Positions 50,001 to 61,434 of a stretch of 64,000 nt of DNA are shown here, piece by piece. The stretch spans positions 120,020,493 to 120,084,492 of the forward strand of contig CM050448.1 in NCBI GenBank assembly GCA_027563935.2, written 5' to 3'. The first letter of the stretch is position 1, and the number at the start of each line of letters is the position of its first letter. Source of the DNA: Costus lasius. Taxonomy: Eukaryota > Streptophyta > Magnoliopsida > Zingiberales > Costaceae. The position numbers and the translations under genes were made by a program. The notes under the pieces were generated by a model. The model ran no database searches. It saw nothing but the letters and a program-made list of their open reading frames with translations, and was not told the origin of the DNA.

Positions 50001-53000
50001 AGGTCTACAAAACCGGTCCAGAGTCCAGACCAACCAGAAATACCAGTCGGTTCGGACGGACCAGTATTCTAATCCTTGGCCTTTGACCATAGTGTTTCAC
50101 AAAGCTACAATGTTTGGTAAGGTTTGCCTAGCTAGCTGCAAAACAAAAATAGTTCAGGCTGGTATTTTAATCCACGGTCTTGACCAAAGTGTTTCACAAA
50201 GCTACACAAATCAATGTTTGGTAAGGTGTGCCTAGCTAGCATCAAGATGCATGGCAATCAATTTGGAACTATTTCTAAAAATATATTTAGAAAAATAAAA
50301 TTGTTCATTAGGAGATAAAATATATCTCTTGAATGAAAAGGATAAGGAATCAGAACAATTGATATCATCTTTCACCTGAAATTTTATTTGTTAATTCACT
50401 TCTTTATCACTATTACTTTGTGCTAGTATATTAAGTTGGTTAGAGAGTTCAAACATTTTTTTTATATTTTACGGATTGAACACTGGTAACTGCACATGCC
50501 ATCTCATAAATGGGCCATCAGTAAATGTTGGACCAATCGGATTACACGACCATAAGTTTGCTATCCTAAAATGTTTCCAGGAACTTTGCATCAGAAGCAG
50601 GTCTTATATTATAACTCAATGTTTCCATGAAATAAATAACCACAAAGAAATATAAATTGATGTGTGATTAGATAATAACTTCCAAAATAACATATGCTAA
50701 CAATTGTCAAGATTGAAGAAAATGCGGCCTAGATGCTTTGCTGCCAATTGAGATTTACTTGAAAACAAATATTCTATTTAACATAATATATTATTCAGAA
50801 ACTATGCTTAGATGTTAATCAACCTTCGTAAGTGGAAAACGGCAATTAGATTCAATTATTAAGTTTACCTCCAGTCTCAAATTACTTTCTTACAGCATCG
50901 ACCATTGAGAATTTTTAGTCATTTACACTTTTACAGCACTGAATTGAAAGTCCACTTGATAGTTGATATAATATCAAAAGTTTCTGAATCCGTCTCAGTA
51001 GCTAAAGATCCTTATAACAACAGCCAATAATCAACAAGCAATTCATAAAAAAAAACATAAATTTGAATTCCACAGCTGTTGATAGCATAGGCATTCCTCA
51101 TGTAACTAACTATTAGTCGGCAAGGAACGCAACAGACTGTTTTCAAATATCATAAAGCTGTCCATCACTGGCAAAGTTTAGGTTACCCAGCAGCGTGTCA
51201 AAAAAAAGCAAAACAAAACAAAACAAAACAAATTGACAATACTGAAACCTGTATAAGTAAAAGAAATACCTTATGTCCACTTCTCTGAGAAATAGTCATA
51301 GGTGCAGGAGCTCTAACGCATGGATTTGTTGAATCTACACAAGTTTTTTCAGTCATAAATTTATGAGATCTAGAAGCATCACCTGCTCCACCATTCATAA
51401 AAAGACTATGTCTAGAAGTATCTAGAGGTCTTATCAAAGATGAATGTTGTAGTTCCCCATATCTTCTTGAAGGAGACATATGCCTTGAAGTGATAAGCCT
51501 CTCGGGAGAACTATGCCTTTGCCGAAAAGAATAAGCCTTTCTATGTGAATCCAATTCAAGTAAATCATCTGCACTTCTTCTAGAAGGTATTCTCCTCCTA
51601 AAGCCAGAAGTGCTTGATTCGGTTCCGTGGTGCTTGGCATCGTATCTGCCATTGGTAACAGAACTGCCATAAGCACGTCTACTCCGAGACAGCTTTTCAC
51701 GCAGGTCAACAGCAGAGTGTCCTTCAGCAACAAGATTTCTTTTTCGAGATGTGCTTCTCTTTAAAAGTTTCCATCTCAGATCATCTCTATCTACTACCTG
51801 ATGATCTTCATACATTAAGGCATCACAAAGCACAGCAAAAGAAATTCAAAGAAAACAATAAATTCTGCAGATTTCCAACGGATACTAGATTTGATTTGCA
51901 TGTCCCTCAGATTTTCGTCCATGAATCTTGAATTATGGCCTTCTGTCCGTTGACTGCAAATAAAGTAAAAAACATTTCATCCGCATGAAATATTGATTGT
52001 TTATCTAATAAAGGGGAGATTATCAAACAACATAACACCATAAGTTTCTTGGTGCTGCATCTTACGTAAAGCATAGATTTATGCATAATGCTAACAAAAA
52101 CCATAGTTGTAGACATATGTGTATGTTAAACAAAAACCAGTGGAAGCAGAAAAAAACTGTTCAACAACAGCTTTTGTTACTTTGTGTTTACTTTATCTAG
52201 TAGTTACCATATATCTAAGTGTTATATTGAATCTTGATTCAAACATTATTACAGAAGAAACTAACAAGGATCAAAGGGAATAAAAATAATTAGACCACCC
52301 TGATGAAGTCAAGAGAAGGAAAGTTATTGCTCCGGCATCTTAACATGATTACTGTTACAATCTTACAAAACCACCGCCTTCATATGCAGCTAATAATGAA
52401 ACAGAATCAGATTAATGTATCTTTCTTCTAAAGGGCAGATGATCAGCAACATACAATCAAAAAAATCTGAGACAAAGGCAGGTTGAGATTACAAAGTTAG
52501 GATCTCAGAGCCTCTAGCGGCACTAATTCAAGAAGAAACTTGCCTTTTTGGAAACAAATGTCAATAACTAATAAACTGTTTAATATCTCTAGTAAGAAGA
52601 ATAACATCAGATCGGAGTCTTTTAGTCAAAAGTATAGAACTGCGGATTTATTGAACAAGAAAAGAAAATCAAGCAAATAAGAACTCGAGAAAATGTTGAG
52701 AATATAACCAACTAAAACTTTCCGCTGAGGAAGTGTACAATTTCTCACTGTTGAATTTTTTTAGCTATAAAGAAATAATAGGACGAGAGTGTTTTCAACA
52801 TAAAACGTCATCCTAGAAAGGATATATTTTCCTAGAAAATTTTGCAGACTGCACAGAATAAAATAATCACTAGAACCATAGGAAAAAGAGCACACCGTTT
52901 GCTTTCATATTGGCTACCATAAGACTTTGAATTGGCCATGTTGCTTTCTAGCCTTTCTCTCACAGGTCGCTTACCTCCTGACAAAGGCATATCATCATCA

Positions 53001-56000
53001 GAATGTCTACCATCAGATATAGGTCTTGACCTCTTAACTACCTGCAAACACGAGGAAAGGAAAAGATGATGAATCAAGAAAATCTACCAAAAATATTCCC
53101 TAAGAAGAAACATTGAAAAAGCATCCTTATCCCACGTAGTGCATTCACGGCAACTCCATGCAAGGAAGCTATCAACTTACATCCAGTTTCTAATAATTTT
53201 AAGTCCTATATTTCTTAAATAATCATATACAGTGAGAAATCAATTTAAACATATGTAATCTTTAAGTGTAATTTTTAATCCATATGTGGCGTAAACCAAC
53301 ATAATCTCCATGCAGGGATTGCCCTCCCACCCGACCTCACACCACAAACAAAAGGTCGTCAGTGATTCTCTTCTATCTATGGGACATCAGGATTTTGCCT
53401 TCATTGTTGGGCTAGTCCAACTAAACCACCCTAACGAACCACAAAAGCATGCAAAAGAACTTTTAAACTCAAGTTTGATGTACATCCCTTAACTGGCACT
53501 TTGATTTATGTTTTATTCAGCAAAGACCAACTGTACAGCTCTCAAGTGAAGGCAGCAAACCCAAATCATGTCATCCAGGCCGAATATCTATTCTAAAATA
53601 TTGCATAGTTAATTATCTGTTTTGAAAAGTTTGACTAAAACATATAATATAACACCACGACATATTCAAAGTTATTGCTCATACAGCCGAAAAAATTGTA
53701 AACATTTTAGTGTACAGGTATAAATATAATAAACTCATTCCTATATGGTGGCAGCATCTAAATGTCTAATTGTGAATAAACCAACAGCCACAATACGTAG
53801 CAACACTATAGACGGCAACAGCATTCATGACGGAGCGGAACTTTGGGAGGGATGGTCCTTAAATCAGTACTATAGGGTGGTGATGGCGATGATGCAAAAA
53901 ACCGAGAGAGGGTCTTTAGACGAGGGAATTAAAAATGCATCGGAGTGAAACCCAATGAAATGTCGAACGTAATGCGTACTTGAGCAATACCGGCAAGTTG
54001 CGAGCAAAACGGCACAAAACTACGAATGGAAAATACTCATCTCACTTGTAGAGCCAATTTTCTACGCAAGCACAGATGCGGAGTTCCTTCACGACGCTGC
54101 AAAGAGTCGGGTTCACGCTCGTCCGTCGGAGTAAGGAGGGAGCTGCACACACACAAGTCAGAAAGCAAGGCGGCGGGGGTGAGTGGGTATCACCCCGACT
54201 CTTTTGATAGAATTGAAATTGCAGGAAAAAAAACAAAGATGGCTTACAAGAGCAGTCGGACCTCGCTAGGCGCGACTACAACTCACTCTCACAGCTCCCT
54301 TGGAGTTAATGCTGGACCTAGCCTTCGCGTAGGGGAAGTGGCTACTACAACAAGAACTAGGAAAACACTAGCAGCCCACCCTCTTTTATAGATGAAGAGG
54401 GCAAGGCTCACACCAAAGACATGGGGGGAGGGTTGTTGGGGAAGCCAACCACCCCCTTAAACACATCAAAAGCACAAGATGCTTGGAGAATAAAATCCTA
54501 ACTAACATAAAGTAGTAGCCACCAACTAAAGGGGTTGAAAAGCATAAAGCTAGCGCATTGCTGAAGACCTTGGGCCATTGATGCGCACTACACCATCTCC
54601 AAGCAGGCTACGATGAAGCAGCAAAACCTGCTGATGATGGGTTGGTTCTGTACAGTACTGGTCAATTCTCGTGCAATGTTGAGCAGGCGGTTGCTGTAAC
54701 GGTCGTTGATGCGGACGAGGGCCTAATAATCCACACTATCGGATCTAGGGCGTGGGAACTTTGTTGGGATCGCCCATGGACAGTACCCGCATTTTCTTGT
54801 CTTCCAAGACTTTCACCGCCGTGAGTCCATCACGGCCTGTGAAGGTCGACTGGGAGGAGTCTGTAAGCTGGCTGTAAGGCACATAAACTTTCACAGCCGT
54901 GGCCGTGAGTCCACGACCTGTGAGTTTCAGCTAGCCAAAATTCGCAGCCTTCTACTTGGGCACAGAAACTTTCACGACTAGGTCACAGCCCATGAGTTTC
55001 GGCTGGGGAGAACTAGCAATCTGTTGCAGGCCATAGAAATATTCACGGCTATGGCCGTGAGTCCATCACGACTCGTGACCAGAAGTGGTGGGGAGTCTAC
55101 GGTCTGGAATATGGACACAACAGCTTTCACGGTTGCAGACATGAGTCCATCACGGCCCATGAGTTTTTACACAAGCAAGATTTTGAGCTCTTCTTGGGCC
55201 GAAAATTTGGGGGTGTCCTCCTGGGTCCTGAGGGGTCGGCCCTTGGGGGTCCACATCCTCGTCGACGACTCCGTCAGTTCCCCAGATTTTGTTCACTTCC
55301 TTTTTAGAAATAATAATATTATATATGACTTAGTGAAATTAGATATAGCATCGTATATATATAGTAGATATTATTGTTATTTTCATATTCAAGACCTTTA
55401 TATACCGAGAGAGGTTATGGAATCTATTCTCAATGTAATATGATTATGATTCTTATTCTCAGTATCGTAGTAGGAAAACCTAATTTTCTCCCTCTCTTTT
55501 TCTATTTCTTCACCACTGCTGTTCATCACAGTTAGTGTTCATCACCGACTTTGTTCCTTCCACCACTACTACTTTTCATTGCTGCATAATCTTTAGACAT
55601 TCTATGCTCGCTCTGGAATGTTTAGGAGCATGTGAGTCTTCTTCCAATCACCACGGGTTCTCACGGTGGCTGACATCACTTTGTTGCTAGTAGCAATTGG
55701 AACTCTTGTGGTGTCTAACATTGCTCTCCTCCCTCTCGCAATACATGATGACGCCTTCTGCCTCTACTCACAACGCCTGCCTTCTTCTTCCAACATGTCA
55801 TCTCTTTTACAATATTATCCTTACACCAAGTTGGACATAATTGTTATATATACTCAAGCTTGAGGGGTATATTAAAAGTAGTCATATTAGAATAAGTCAA
55901 ATTAAATATAGTAAATAATAATTACTATTTTTGTATTCAAGATCTTGAGGTAATATTTATTACGTAATTTAACAACATATATTCCCCATATAATGTCATT

Positions 56001-57545
56001 ATGATTCTCATCCATATTTCTTCTCTTTTTTCTTCTAAGAACCTTTACACATTTCCTCCCATCTTGTTATTATTCACCAACTTGTTCAACTCATCTCTTA
56101 TTACAATTTCTGCCTACTAGTAGTAAGCTGATCAACCATAATCCTAACATCAAAAATAGTACACGAGAAAAAGTTGTGAACACGATACTTACATCTAAAC
56201 TATTTCAACTATCCATCCATAGAATCCATACAAACAAAACCTCAATAATCTATTACTAAAACATGTTTTTTTTCTATGCACATGGCATTAAGCATTGAAC
56301 CTGAACATGAATTATCTCTATATAGGTTCAAAGTTCATACAACATAACGCATATCGAATATTGTGGCCATTGCAATAAGGTAATGGTTTACATAGCAAAG
56401 AACCAATTAATGTAAACTTTTATATGTGGATAAATTCCTATTTGACAAATTCAAGAAATGATAAGATTATAAGAGCAAATGAAAAAAAAAATGTGAAATC
56501 CCATTTAGACCCATATGAGAGGGGTGAGTTTTGATTTTCTTAAAGATTGGATGTAACACTAGCTCATTTGAGGTTTATGTATCTTAGAAATTTTCCTACA
56601 AAATAATCAAGTTGGCGAGTTGATAGCACTTGTTAAATTGTGGTGATTACTATCAAATGAATATAGTACTAGTTATACAGGTACCTATATAAGTAGAAAT
56701 GATAATAATATAGGTATCAAAGACCTAGTGCGACGATTAGGTAAAGCTACATAAGAAACCAGCTGATTAAACTAGAGGCAAATTAGAATATGAACCCACT
56801 CGAGATGATTGTGAGAGATACAACTATATGAAATAAAATATTAGAAATTGAACATAATTTTTAGCCTATACCAAATCGTATGACCGGCAAGGTTTAAACC
56901 TCAGTCCATACCAATGTACCAATCCAATCTCTGATACATACCGGAAGTACCAACACTATAATGTATTGATATTGGTCGTACTGACACATAGTATACTAGT
57001 ATTACCAGTAAAAATCGCCCATTTTGAAAAACCCTAGTCACCATTGCTTGTCCAACTATACAAAAAAGTAACAAACCACCCTTATCTCGATTTGGTCTTC
57101 TTTTTAGGCATAAGTTGGTACATGGCACCAAGTGTTGCACACATGTACACTAGCACATACAATCCATGATAGCCCAGATATCAAGATTTTGCACTGTTTC
57201 TTGCCCCTACAATCACTAACCATTTAGTGATAGTTTGGTTTTTTTTTCTCCCCCTTTCAGCCTATAACCCTATTATCCCTCTCAAAAAAATTCTCCTTAC
57301 TCTTTCATTCTCTAAGATCTCACTCCATAAGTTCTCAAACTATCTAGTCTCTTAAACTTTCAGTGAAAATTTTATGGCTCATACAGAATATGTTAACTTG
57401 GCATGCTCTCCACACAACTAGCAACAAAATCACTCTGTCCAGTACTCAAGGGTGACAAAATCATATGCTTTGAACCAAGGTTTTTAAAACCGGTTCATAC
57501 TACTTAGTAGAGATACAAATCTAACATACCAATACAAGATCAATA

Positions 57546-57580
<35 letters not shown>

Positions 57581-59765
57581 AATACCCTAGTTTAGTATCA
57601 CATTGGAAGTGGATGAAAAGATTATATAATATATAGGACTTAGTGAACTTATTACTATCAACTTGGGCTTAAATATTGTAATAAATTGAGCTATGTTGTC
57701 ATTCTGGCTCACCGAGTTGATGTGTCAATTTGTTCATTAAGCGAGTTATAACAAACTGTACAAGAGAAAAACTTAATCCTAAGTATGGTGAGAGAGGGCT
57801 ATTGAGGATGATGGAGTCACCATTTGGCTGACCTCAATGCTCTCGACTAAGAGATGGTTCTAAGACCTGTGTTAGGGCTTAGGCTTGACGATGACTTAAT
57901 GTCTTAAGTGGAAGAGATTGTATTACCCTGGTTTAGTCCTACATTACAAATAGAAGAAAAAATAGTATAGTATATAGGGTTTAATGAGCTTACTACCATC
58001 AACTTGAGCTTAAGAACTTTAATAAATTGGGTCACATTGTCATTCCGACTCACCAAGTTATGAGTTAGTTTGCTCATTAAGCGGGTTAACATACATGCTA
58101 CTACCGGATACTGTTAATGTAGTGTGTTGATAAGGACTAGCACCAACTGAAATAGTGCACAAGAAAATGACCTAGCATTTAAGGAACAACATGAGGTATA
58201 TTAAATCAACAAAGATTAATCAAGCAACATAATAACTTTGATTAATGAGCATTTGACACCCAATCTACAACAATATATACATATATACAATATTTAAATG
58301 GTGCTTCAAGGGTTCAATATACTTTTAAGGTAGAATGACAAACCTCATTGATGCATTACATTAAACGACAAAATTTTGAGCTAGACAATGACAACAACAG
58401 TGGTAGAAAACGTACAATTGGATCCACCTTGGTTGCACATGTCCTAAGCAAGAGTACTATTGCTCAAGTAGGCCATCCAAACCAACATCCTCAATTTCGA
58501 GGCATTGTCCTACTATAGGTTGAGTAAAGAAGTAAACTCGTTAAATGACCAAATTTTGAGCTAGACAATGACAACAACAATGGTAGAAAAAGTACAATTG
58601 GATCCACCTTGGCTGTAGATGTCCTAAGCAAGAGTAATATTGCTCGAGTAGGCTATGCGAGCCAACATCCTCAATTTCAAGGCATTGTCCTGCTATAGGT
58701 TGAGCAAATAAGTAAACTCTCCTAGATGACTCCCAACATAAGACAAATAGGAAATTGAGTGGTCAATCTCAAAATGGTTTTAGTCCAACCATATTCCTTC
58801 TCATGCAATCAATGACATATTATTGCACTTTTGTTTCCACCATCCAAAGGAATGAACTTGGAATCTAGCCTCTACCATCGTCAATTTCATATCAAATTGA
58901 TGTGGGACGCATGAAGTACTCAATTGAAATGAGTTTTATCAATTTCTTACATGTTGAGATACTTTGACCCACTATCACTATGAGGACAACATTTTGCCTC
59001 ATGAATAAGGTGGTGAAGTTCTATTTCTTGCAAATGTGTAACAAAAAATAGTGCTAGATTCAAGAGGGCAAGCAGGTTGATACAGCTAGTGCCCTCACTA
59101 GTTTGGACCCCTTGCTCGACACACTACATTGTCATGATGATGGCAACTTCCTCCATTGACAATGGTGAAGTTTGGGTGCAAATCATCCCTTTCTTCATCT
59201 ACAATGATGTCCAGCCCGTCATGTAAAGTGTCAATCTTAGTGAAATATGCAGCCAAGGGATAAAAGTTTTACTACATAGTACATACTTCATTGACTTAAA
59301 GCTTATACCCGATAAAAGCCCTGAACTTGAAAGCATGTTTATGAGAGTGTTACTCACAAAGTGCCTTCTAAATAGCACGGAAGGAGGTAGAAAAAAAATA
59401 CATTATTTCATGGCCGATTATAGGAGCTTATCCGAAAGAGATTGTAGCTAAGTGAAGCTTCTTCATGTCGCTTTACAAGGCAAGACATAAATAGAAAAGC
59501 CATGATTCAAAGCGAATTACGGTGTTCAGACTACACGGTGACCTTCTTAAGATTGCATACAGATCCAAGCCAGCATACTACTAACAATAAGCAGAACCAA
59601 TCACTATAAAAGTAATCGGAAACAAGCATCAGCTTCATAAACGCTATCAACCCTAAAAATAAAAAGAAACAACAATCAGTAACGCGAAAGAGAGAAAGAG
59701 GAGGAAATGAGCTTGACCTGACCGCTTCGCCCCAAAGTGATTGTGACCTGGGGCCGAGCAGACAT
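38016..59765 (-). CDS. SAM-domain protein with large introns
   Basis: This encodes a 334-aa protein ending in a sterile alpha motif, a helical protein- or RNA-interaction module. Seven exons splice in phase: 59765-59718, 53041-52896, 51953-51886, 51805-51270, 46708-46628, 45836-45774 and 38078-38016. Exon 1 gives MSARPQVTITLGRSGQ, continued by VVKRSRPISDG, a start I associate with a small conserved plant SAM family. Residues about 30-265 are basic, Ser/Arg-rich and probably disordered (for example LRWKLLKRSTSRKR). The SAM domain is about 268-330: TVATLLHSLGLGKYAILF, DNDLKEMGIPMGPRKKI and LLAVLSH, ending RQRQRR. The junction of exons 3 and 4 is the least certain, because the acceptor is weak. 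Introns 1, 4 and 6 are 6.7, 4.6 and 7.7 kb. Introns 4 and 6 each carry a member of the same retroelement family. The molecular function is unknown. Confidence 0.85.
39893..40279. mobile_element. Foldback element in intron 6 of the SAM gene
   Basis: About 387 bp with inverted ends AGTCCCGTTTGGC and (reverse complement of the right end) AGCTCCGTTTGGC. Subterminal GCAGC/GCTGC-type words also appear on both sides. The flanking bases do not show a convincing target duplication, so the superfamily is open. Confidence 0.5.
41277..41474 (+). repeat. Left LTR of copy A
   Basis: 198 bp, TG to CA. It holds TATAAATAAGGCCTAGAG near 41371, a plausible TATA promoter, and ends CTGAGGGGTTCTATCA. Confidence 0.85.
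41785..42828 (+). pseudogene. Gag-like frame of copy A with one in-frame stop
   Basis: The first part (41785-42414, 209 aa) starts with charged coiled-coil-like repeats (DEIKIMMRELVQENK) and then a retrotransposon gag core: HGFDGPAPKDWIAQAEYFF, FVRMVGPAYDWVRRL and LSWERLKSAMILRFS. A TAA at 42412-42414 is followed, in the same frame, by a further 135 aa (42421-42828) that lacks zinc knuckles and pol motifs. That part includes HPQLPSYIFQPHEW and ISSEEQDEAVRQRAKMFG, which I do not recognise. Its last bases, in another frame, read WRQLKMQFSSLEDKASL, resembling the end of a gypsy integrase. So the element seems to be gag plus an unknown insert plus a pol tail. Confidence 0.7.
42840..43032 (+). repeat. 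Right LTR of copy A, lacking the TATA segment
   Basis: 193 bp. Compared with the left LTR it starts with a short tandem duplication (TGTTACGGGCCATT then TGTTACGAGCCCATT). It lacks about 20 bp that include TATAAATAAGG, so AAGTCT runs straight into GAGTTAGGG. Otherwise it differs at only a few positions. Confidence 0.85.
46953..47124 (-). repeat. 3' LTR of copy B
   Basis: 172 bp, the same length as the partner LTR with scattered substitutions. It begins TGTTACGGGCCCAATGTC on the minus strand, next to the poly-G polypurine tract. Confidence 0.85.
47288..48389 (-). pseudogene. Broken gag of copy B
   Basis: A start at 48389 gives MTTRSDRHLGVIDELRNEM and soon stops. The gag core resumes in other frames: ELPGFDGTDPVGWIAWVEQYF, FVSMEGSAGHWFRWM and LTWERLKEEMLQRYS (48093-47752). 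After a frameshift and an in-frame stop it continues with IPDLSEEQYVSFFLKSLNN to the stop at 47288. The core aligns residue by residue with copy A. A 17-bp duplication (ACGCTCATTGCTGAAGT) near 47814-47850 may be one cause of a frame break. No functional product is expected. Confidence 0.75.
49314..49485 (-). repeat. 5' LTR of copy B
   Basis: 172 bp, beginning TGTTATGGGCCCAATATC on the minus strand. It contains GGTATAAATAAAGGCC as a likely TATA region. Confidence 0.85.
54800..55165. repeat. Tandem array, period about 80 bp
   Basis: About five units. Each has CTTTCAC(G/A)GC, CCGTGAGTCCATCACGGCC and (T/C)(A/G)TGAGTTT. The word GTGAGTCC starts at 54821, 54905, 55057 and 55140, with a weaker unit between the second and third. 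The words TCACGGC and GCCGTGA make each unit partly palindromic. Confidence 0.65.
55308..56015 (+). mobile_element. Possible copia-like remnant with diverged LTRs
   Basis: Segments at about 55308-55462 and 55865-56015 are diverged direct copies sharing TATTCAAGA(C/T)CTT, AAATATAG/AGATATAG and ATTATGATTCT. The right copy is preceded by TCAAGCTTGAGGGG, a polypurine tract of the form seen before copia 3' LTRs. The 400 bp between them has no pol. Exact ends and target duplication are not clear. Confidence 0.4.
57578..58091 (+). mobile_element. TRIM-like element
   Basis: Direct repeats of about 175 bp at 57578-57753 and 57919-58091 both start TGTA(A/T)TACCCT and end AACA, around an interior of only 165 bp. 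A purine-rich AAGTGGAAGAGAT precedes the second repeat. Flanks TATAT and TACAT agree at 4 of 5 bases. The small size, direct terminal repeats and lack of coding sequence fit a terminal-repeat retrotransposon in miniature. I see no clear primer-binding site, and the LTRs are quite diverged. Confidence 0.6.
58361..58720. repeat. Two-copy 180-bp tandem duplication
   Basis: The block starting TTAAACGACAAAATTTTGAG at 58361 is repeated at 58541 (TTAAATGACCAAATTTTGAG) with an exact 180-bp period and over 85% identity by eye. It includes GCTAGACAATGACAACAAC and AATTGGATCCACCTTGG. No open frame crosses both copies. Confidence 0.75.
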
Positions 59766-60326
59766 CTGCAGGACGCTTTCTTGACCCCCTCTCTGCTATT
59801 TCTCCCTCGCGATGCCTGCTTTCCCCTAGGATCGAGAGAAACCAAAAACGAGATCCCAAACCCTAATCAAACAAGACGGGAATATGCCAGGCTCCTGTTC
59901 TCTACTCGATACCTCTCGAGAACGACGAGAGCTGCAGAAGATGGAAGGAAAGACTCGATGATTCGCTCATTTACCTCGAAGCCTTCCGAGGATCTGCGCT
60001 CGATCGATGCGAGAGGCGAAAAGGAATACAACAGGGCCTGGGTCCGTTGAGGGAGAGCTCGGACCGGTGCACGCAAACAGAAGAAAAGTTATTAATTTCT
60101 CTTTCCCGAGCTGCAAAGGCATTATTTAATTACATCCTCTCAAAATTAGGGGCAAACTTCGTTGTTGCATGAATTATTCTTACTATATTCAAACTAATTA
60201 CAAAGAACTATAGTTGTTGCAATGTGGTGATCGTTAAAAATCTAAGATTTTATTAATAATTATTGTTAACGTCATAAATAATTAAATATTTAATAATTAT
60301 TTATTAGAGTTAGTAGTCATGCTGTG

Positions 60327-61426
60327 TAGGGCTATCCAATCGGTTCAACCCGAACTGAACTGAACCGATTAGATCGAAAACCGATTAAACTTTTATTAAT
60401 TTTTTCAAATCGAACCGAACCAATATAAGAAAAAAAAACCAATTGGAACCGAACCGAATAAGTCCGGTTCAGTTCAGTTCAAACCAATTTACCTCAACCT
60501 TCTACAAGAAATTGAAAGCTCTTTCGATTTTGACTCTCTATTAACTCGGCCTCGTTTCGAACGCAGAGCTAGACGCCTCGCGAAGACGAACGCGACGTTC
60601 GTCCGTCGGCGGTGTTCGACGCCGAAGAAAAAGGGAAGGTGGATGTTCTAGGCGTGCGGCAGGTTCAACATCCGAACCTCAGCCTTCATTGTTGTCAGAT
60701 GTCGCCGAATGGTGAGGAGAAAGGAGCCTGCAACTCATCGCCGGAAATGGAGAAAGGAAAGGCTCGCCAGATCACTCAACCTCTTTGCTCCTTGCGCGAC
60801 TGCTTCATCGCCGAAAGGGGACATCTCTGACCCAGCTCCCTCTCTCGGAACCTTTCTCTCAACCTCCCAGCTTGAGCTCTCACTGTTCTCTTCTTGTTGC
60901 CCTCGTCGAGACGCCCGCCCGACGTTTTAAGGACGAAGACGAGATCACGAGACTGGGTTTGGCAAGGGATCTTGCTCGCTGGCCGGAGCAGCAGTGGAGG
61001 GCTGAGGGCAGAGGGGAGACGCCGACGGAGCAGTGAGGGTGTCAAGACGAGGGCGGTGACTTGGCGAGTGCATGCGTGAGGACTGAGGAGGAGTGAAAGT
61101 CAAAAAGGAATTAGGGTTTAGTACTTTAGTTACTTATTTGTTTCGTGGATTTCCAATTTCATTTTAAGTTTAGTGAATAGTAAAGTGAATTAGCGTTAAC
61201 ATTTAGGTTTAGGAATTTTTTAATTTTTATTTTTAATTATTCATAATCGGTTCGATTCAGTATTTTAGATTTTGAAAATGAAAAACCAAAACCGAATCGA
61301 TTGGAAAATTTCTCTCCCTCAAACCGAACCGAACCAAACCGCTTAAGCTACAAATCAAACCAAATCGCTTTATTCGGTTCGATTCGATTCGATTTATCAG
61401 TTTGACTCGATTAATGGACAGGCCCA
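60327..61426. mobile_element. hAT-type non-autonomous element with GC-rich interior
   Basis: An 1100-bp element flanked by a perfect 8-bp duplication ATGCTGTG (60319-60326 and 61427-61434). The ends are inverted imperfectly: TAGGGCTATCCAATCGG and, in reverse complement, TGGGCCTGTCCATTAATCG. Subterminal regions carry clustered CGGTTCGG/CCGAACCG words in inverse orientation, a known trait of plant hAT derivatives. The interior 60540-61110 is GC-richer with overlapping short frames, and could be a captured host fragment. It lies about 550 bp upstream of the SAM-gene start codon. Confidence 0.7.
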
Positions 61427-61434
61427 ATGCTGTG

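Larger units (their letters stand above)
53042..59717. other. Intron 1 of the SAM gene, repeat-rich
   Basis: A 6.7-kb intron that accumulates repeats: the ~80-bp array, an LTR-like direct repeat pair, the TRIM-like element, a long (TA)n run (about 57548-57577) and the 180-bp duplication, each listed separately. The rest is AT-rich. Open frames at 54026-54391 and 55024-55443 have no recognised domain. Confidence 0.6.

Noticed and set aside
58860..59270. Possible pol remnant in intron 1 of the SAM gene
   Set aside because: No reverse transcriptase, RNase H or integrase motif could be read in any frame.
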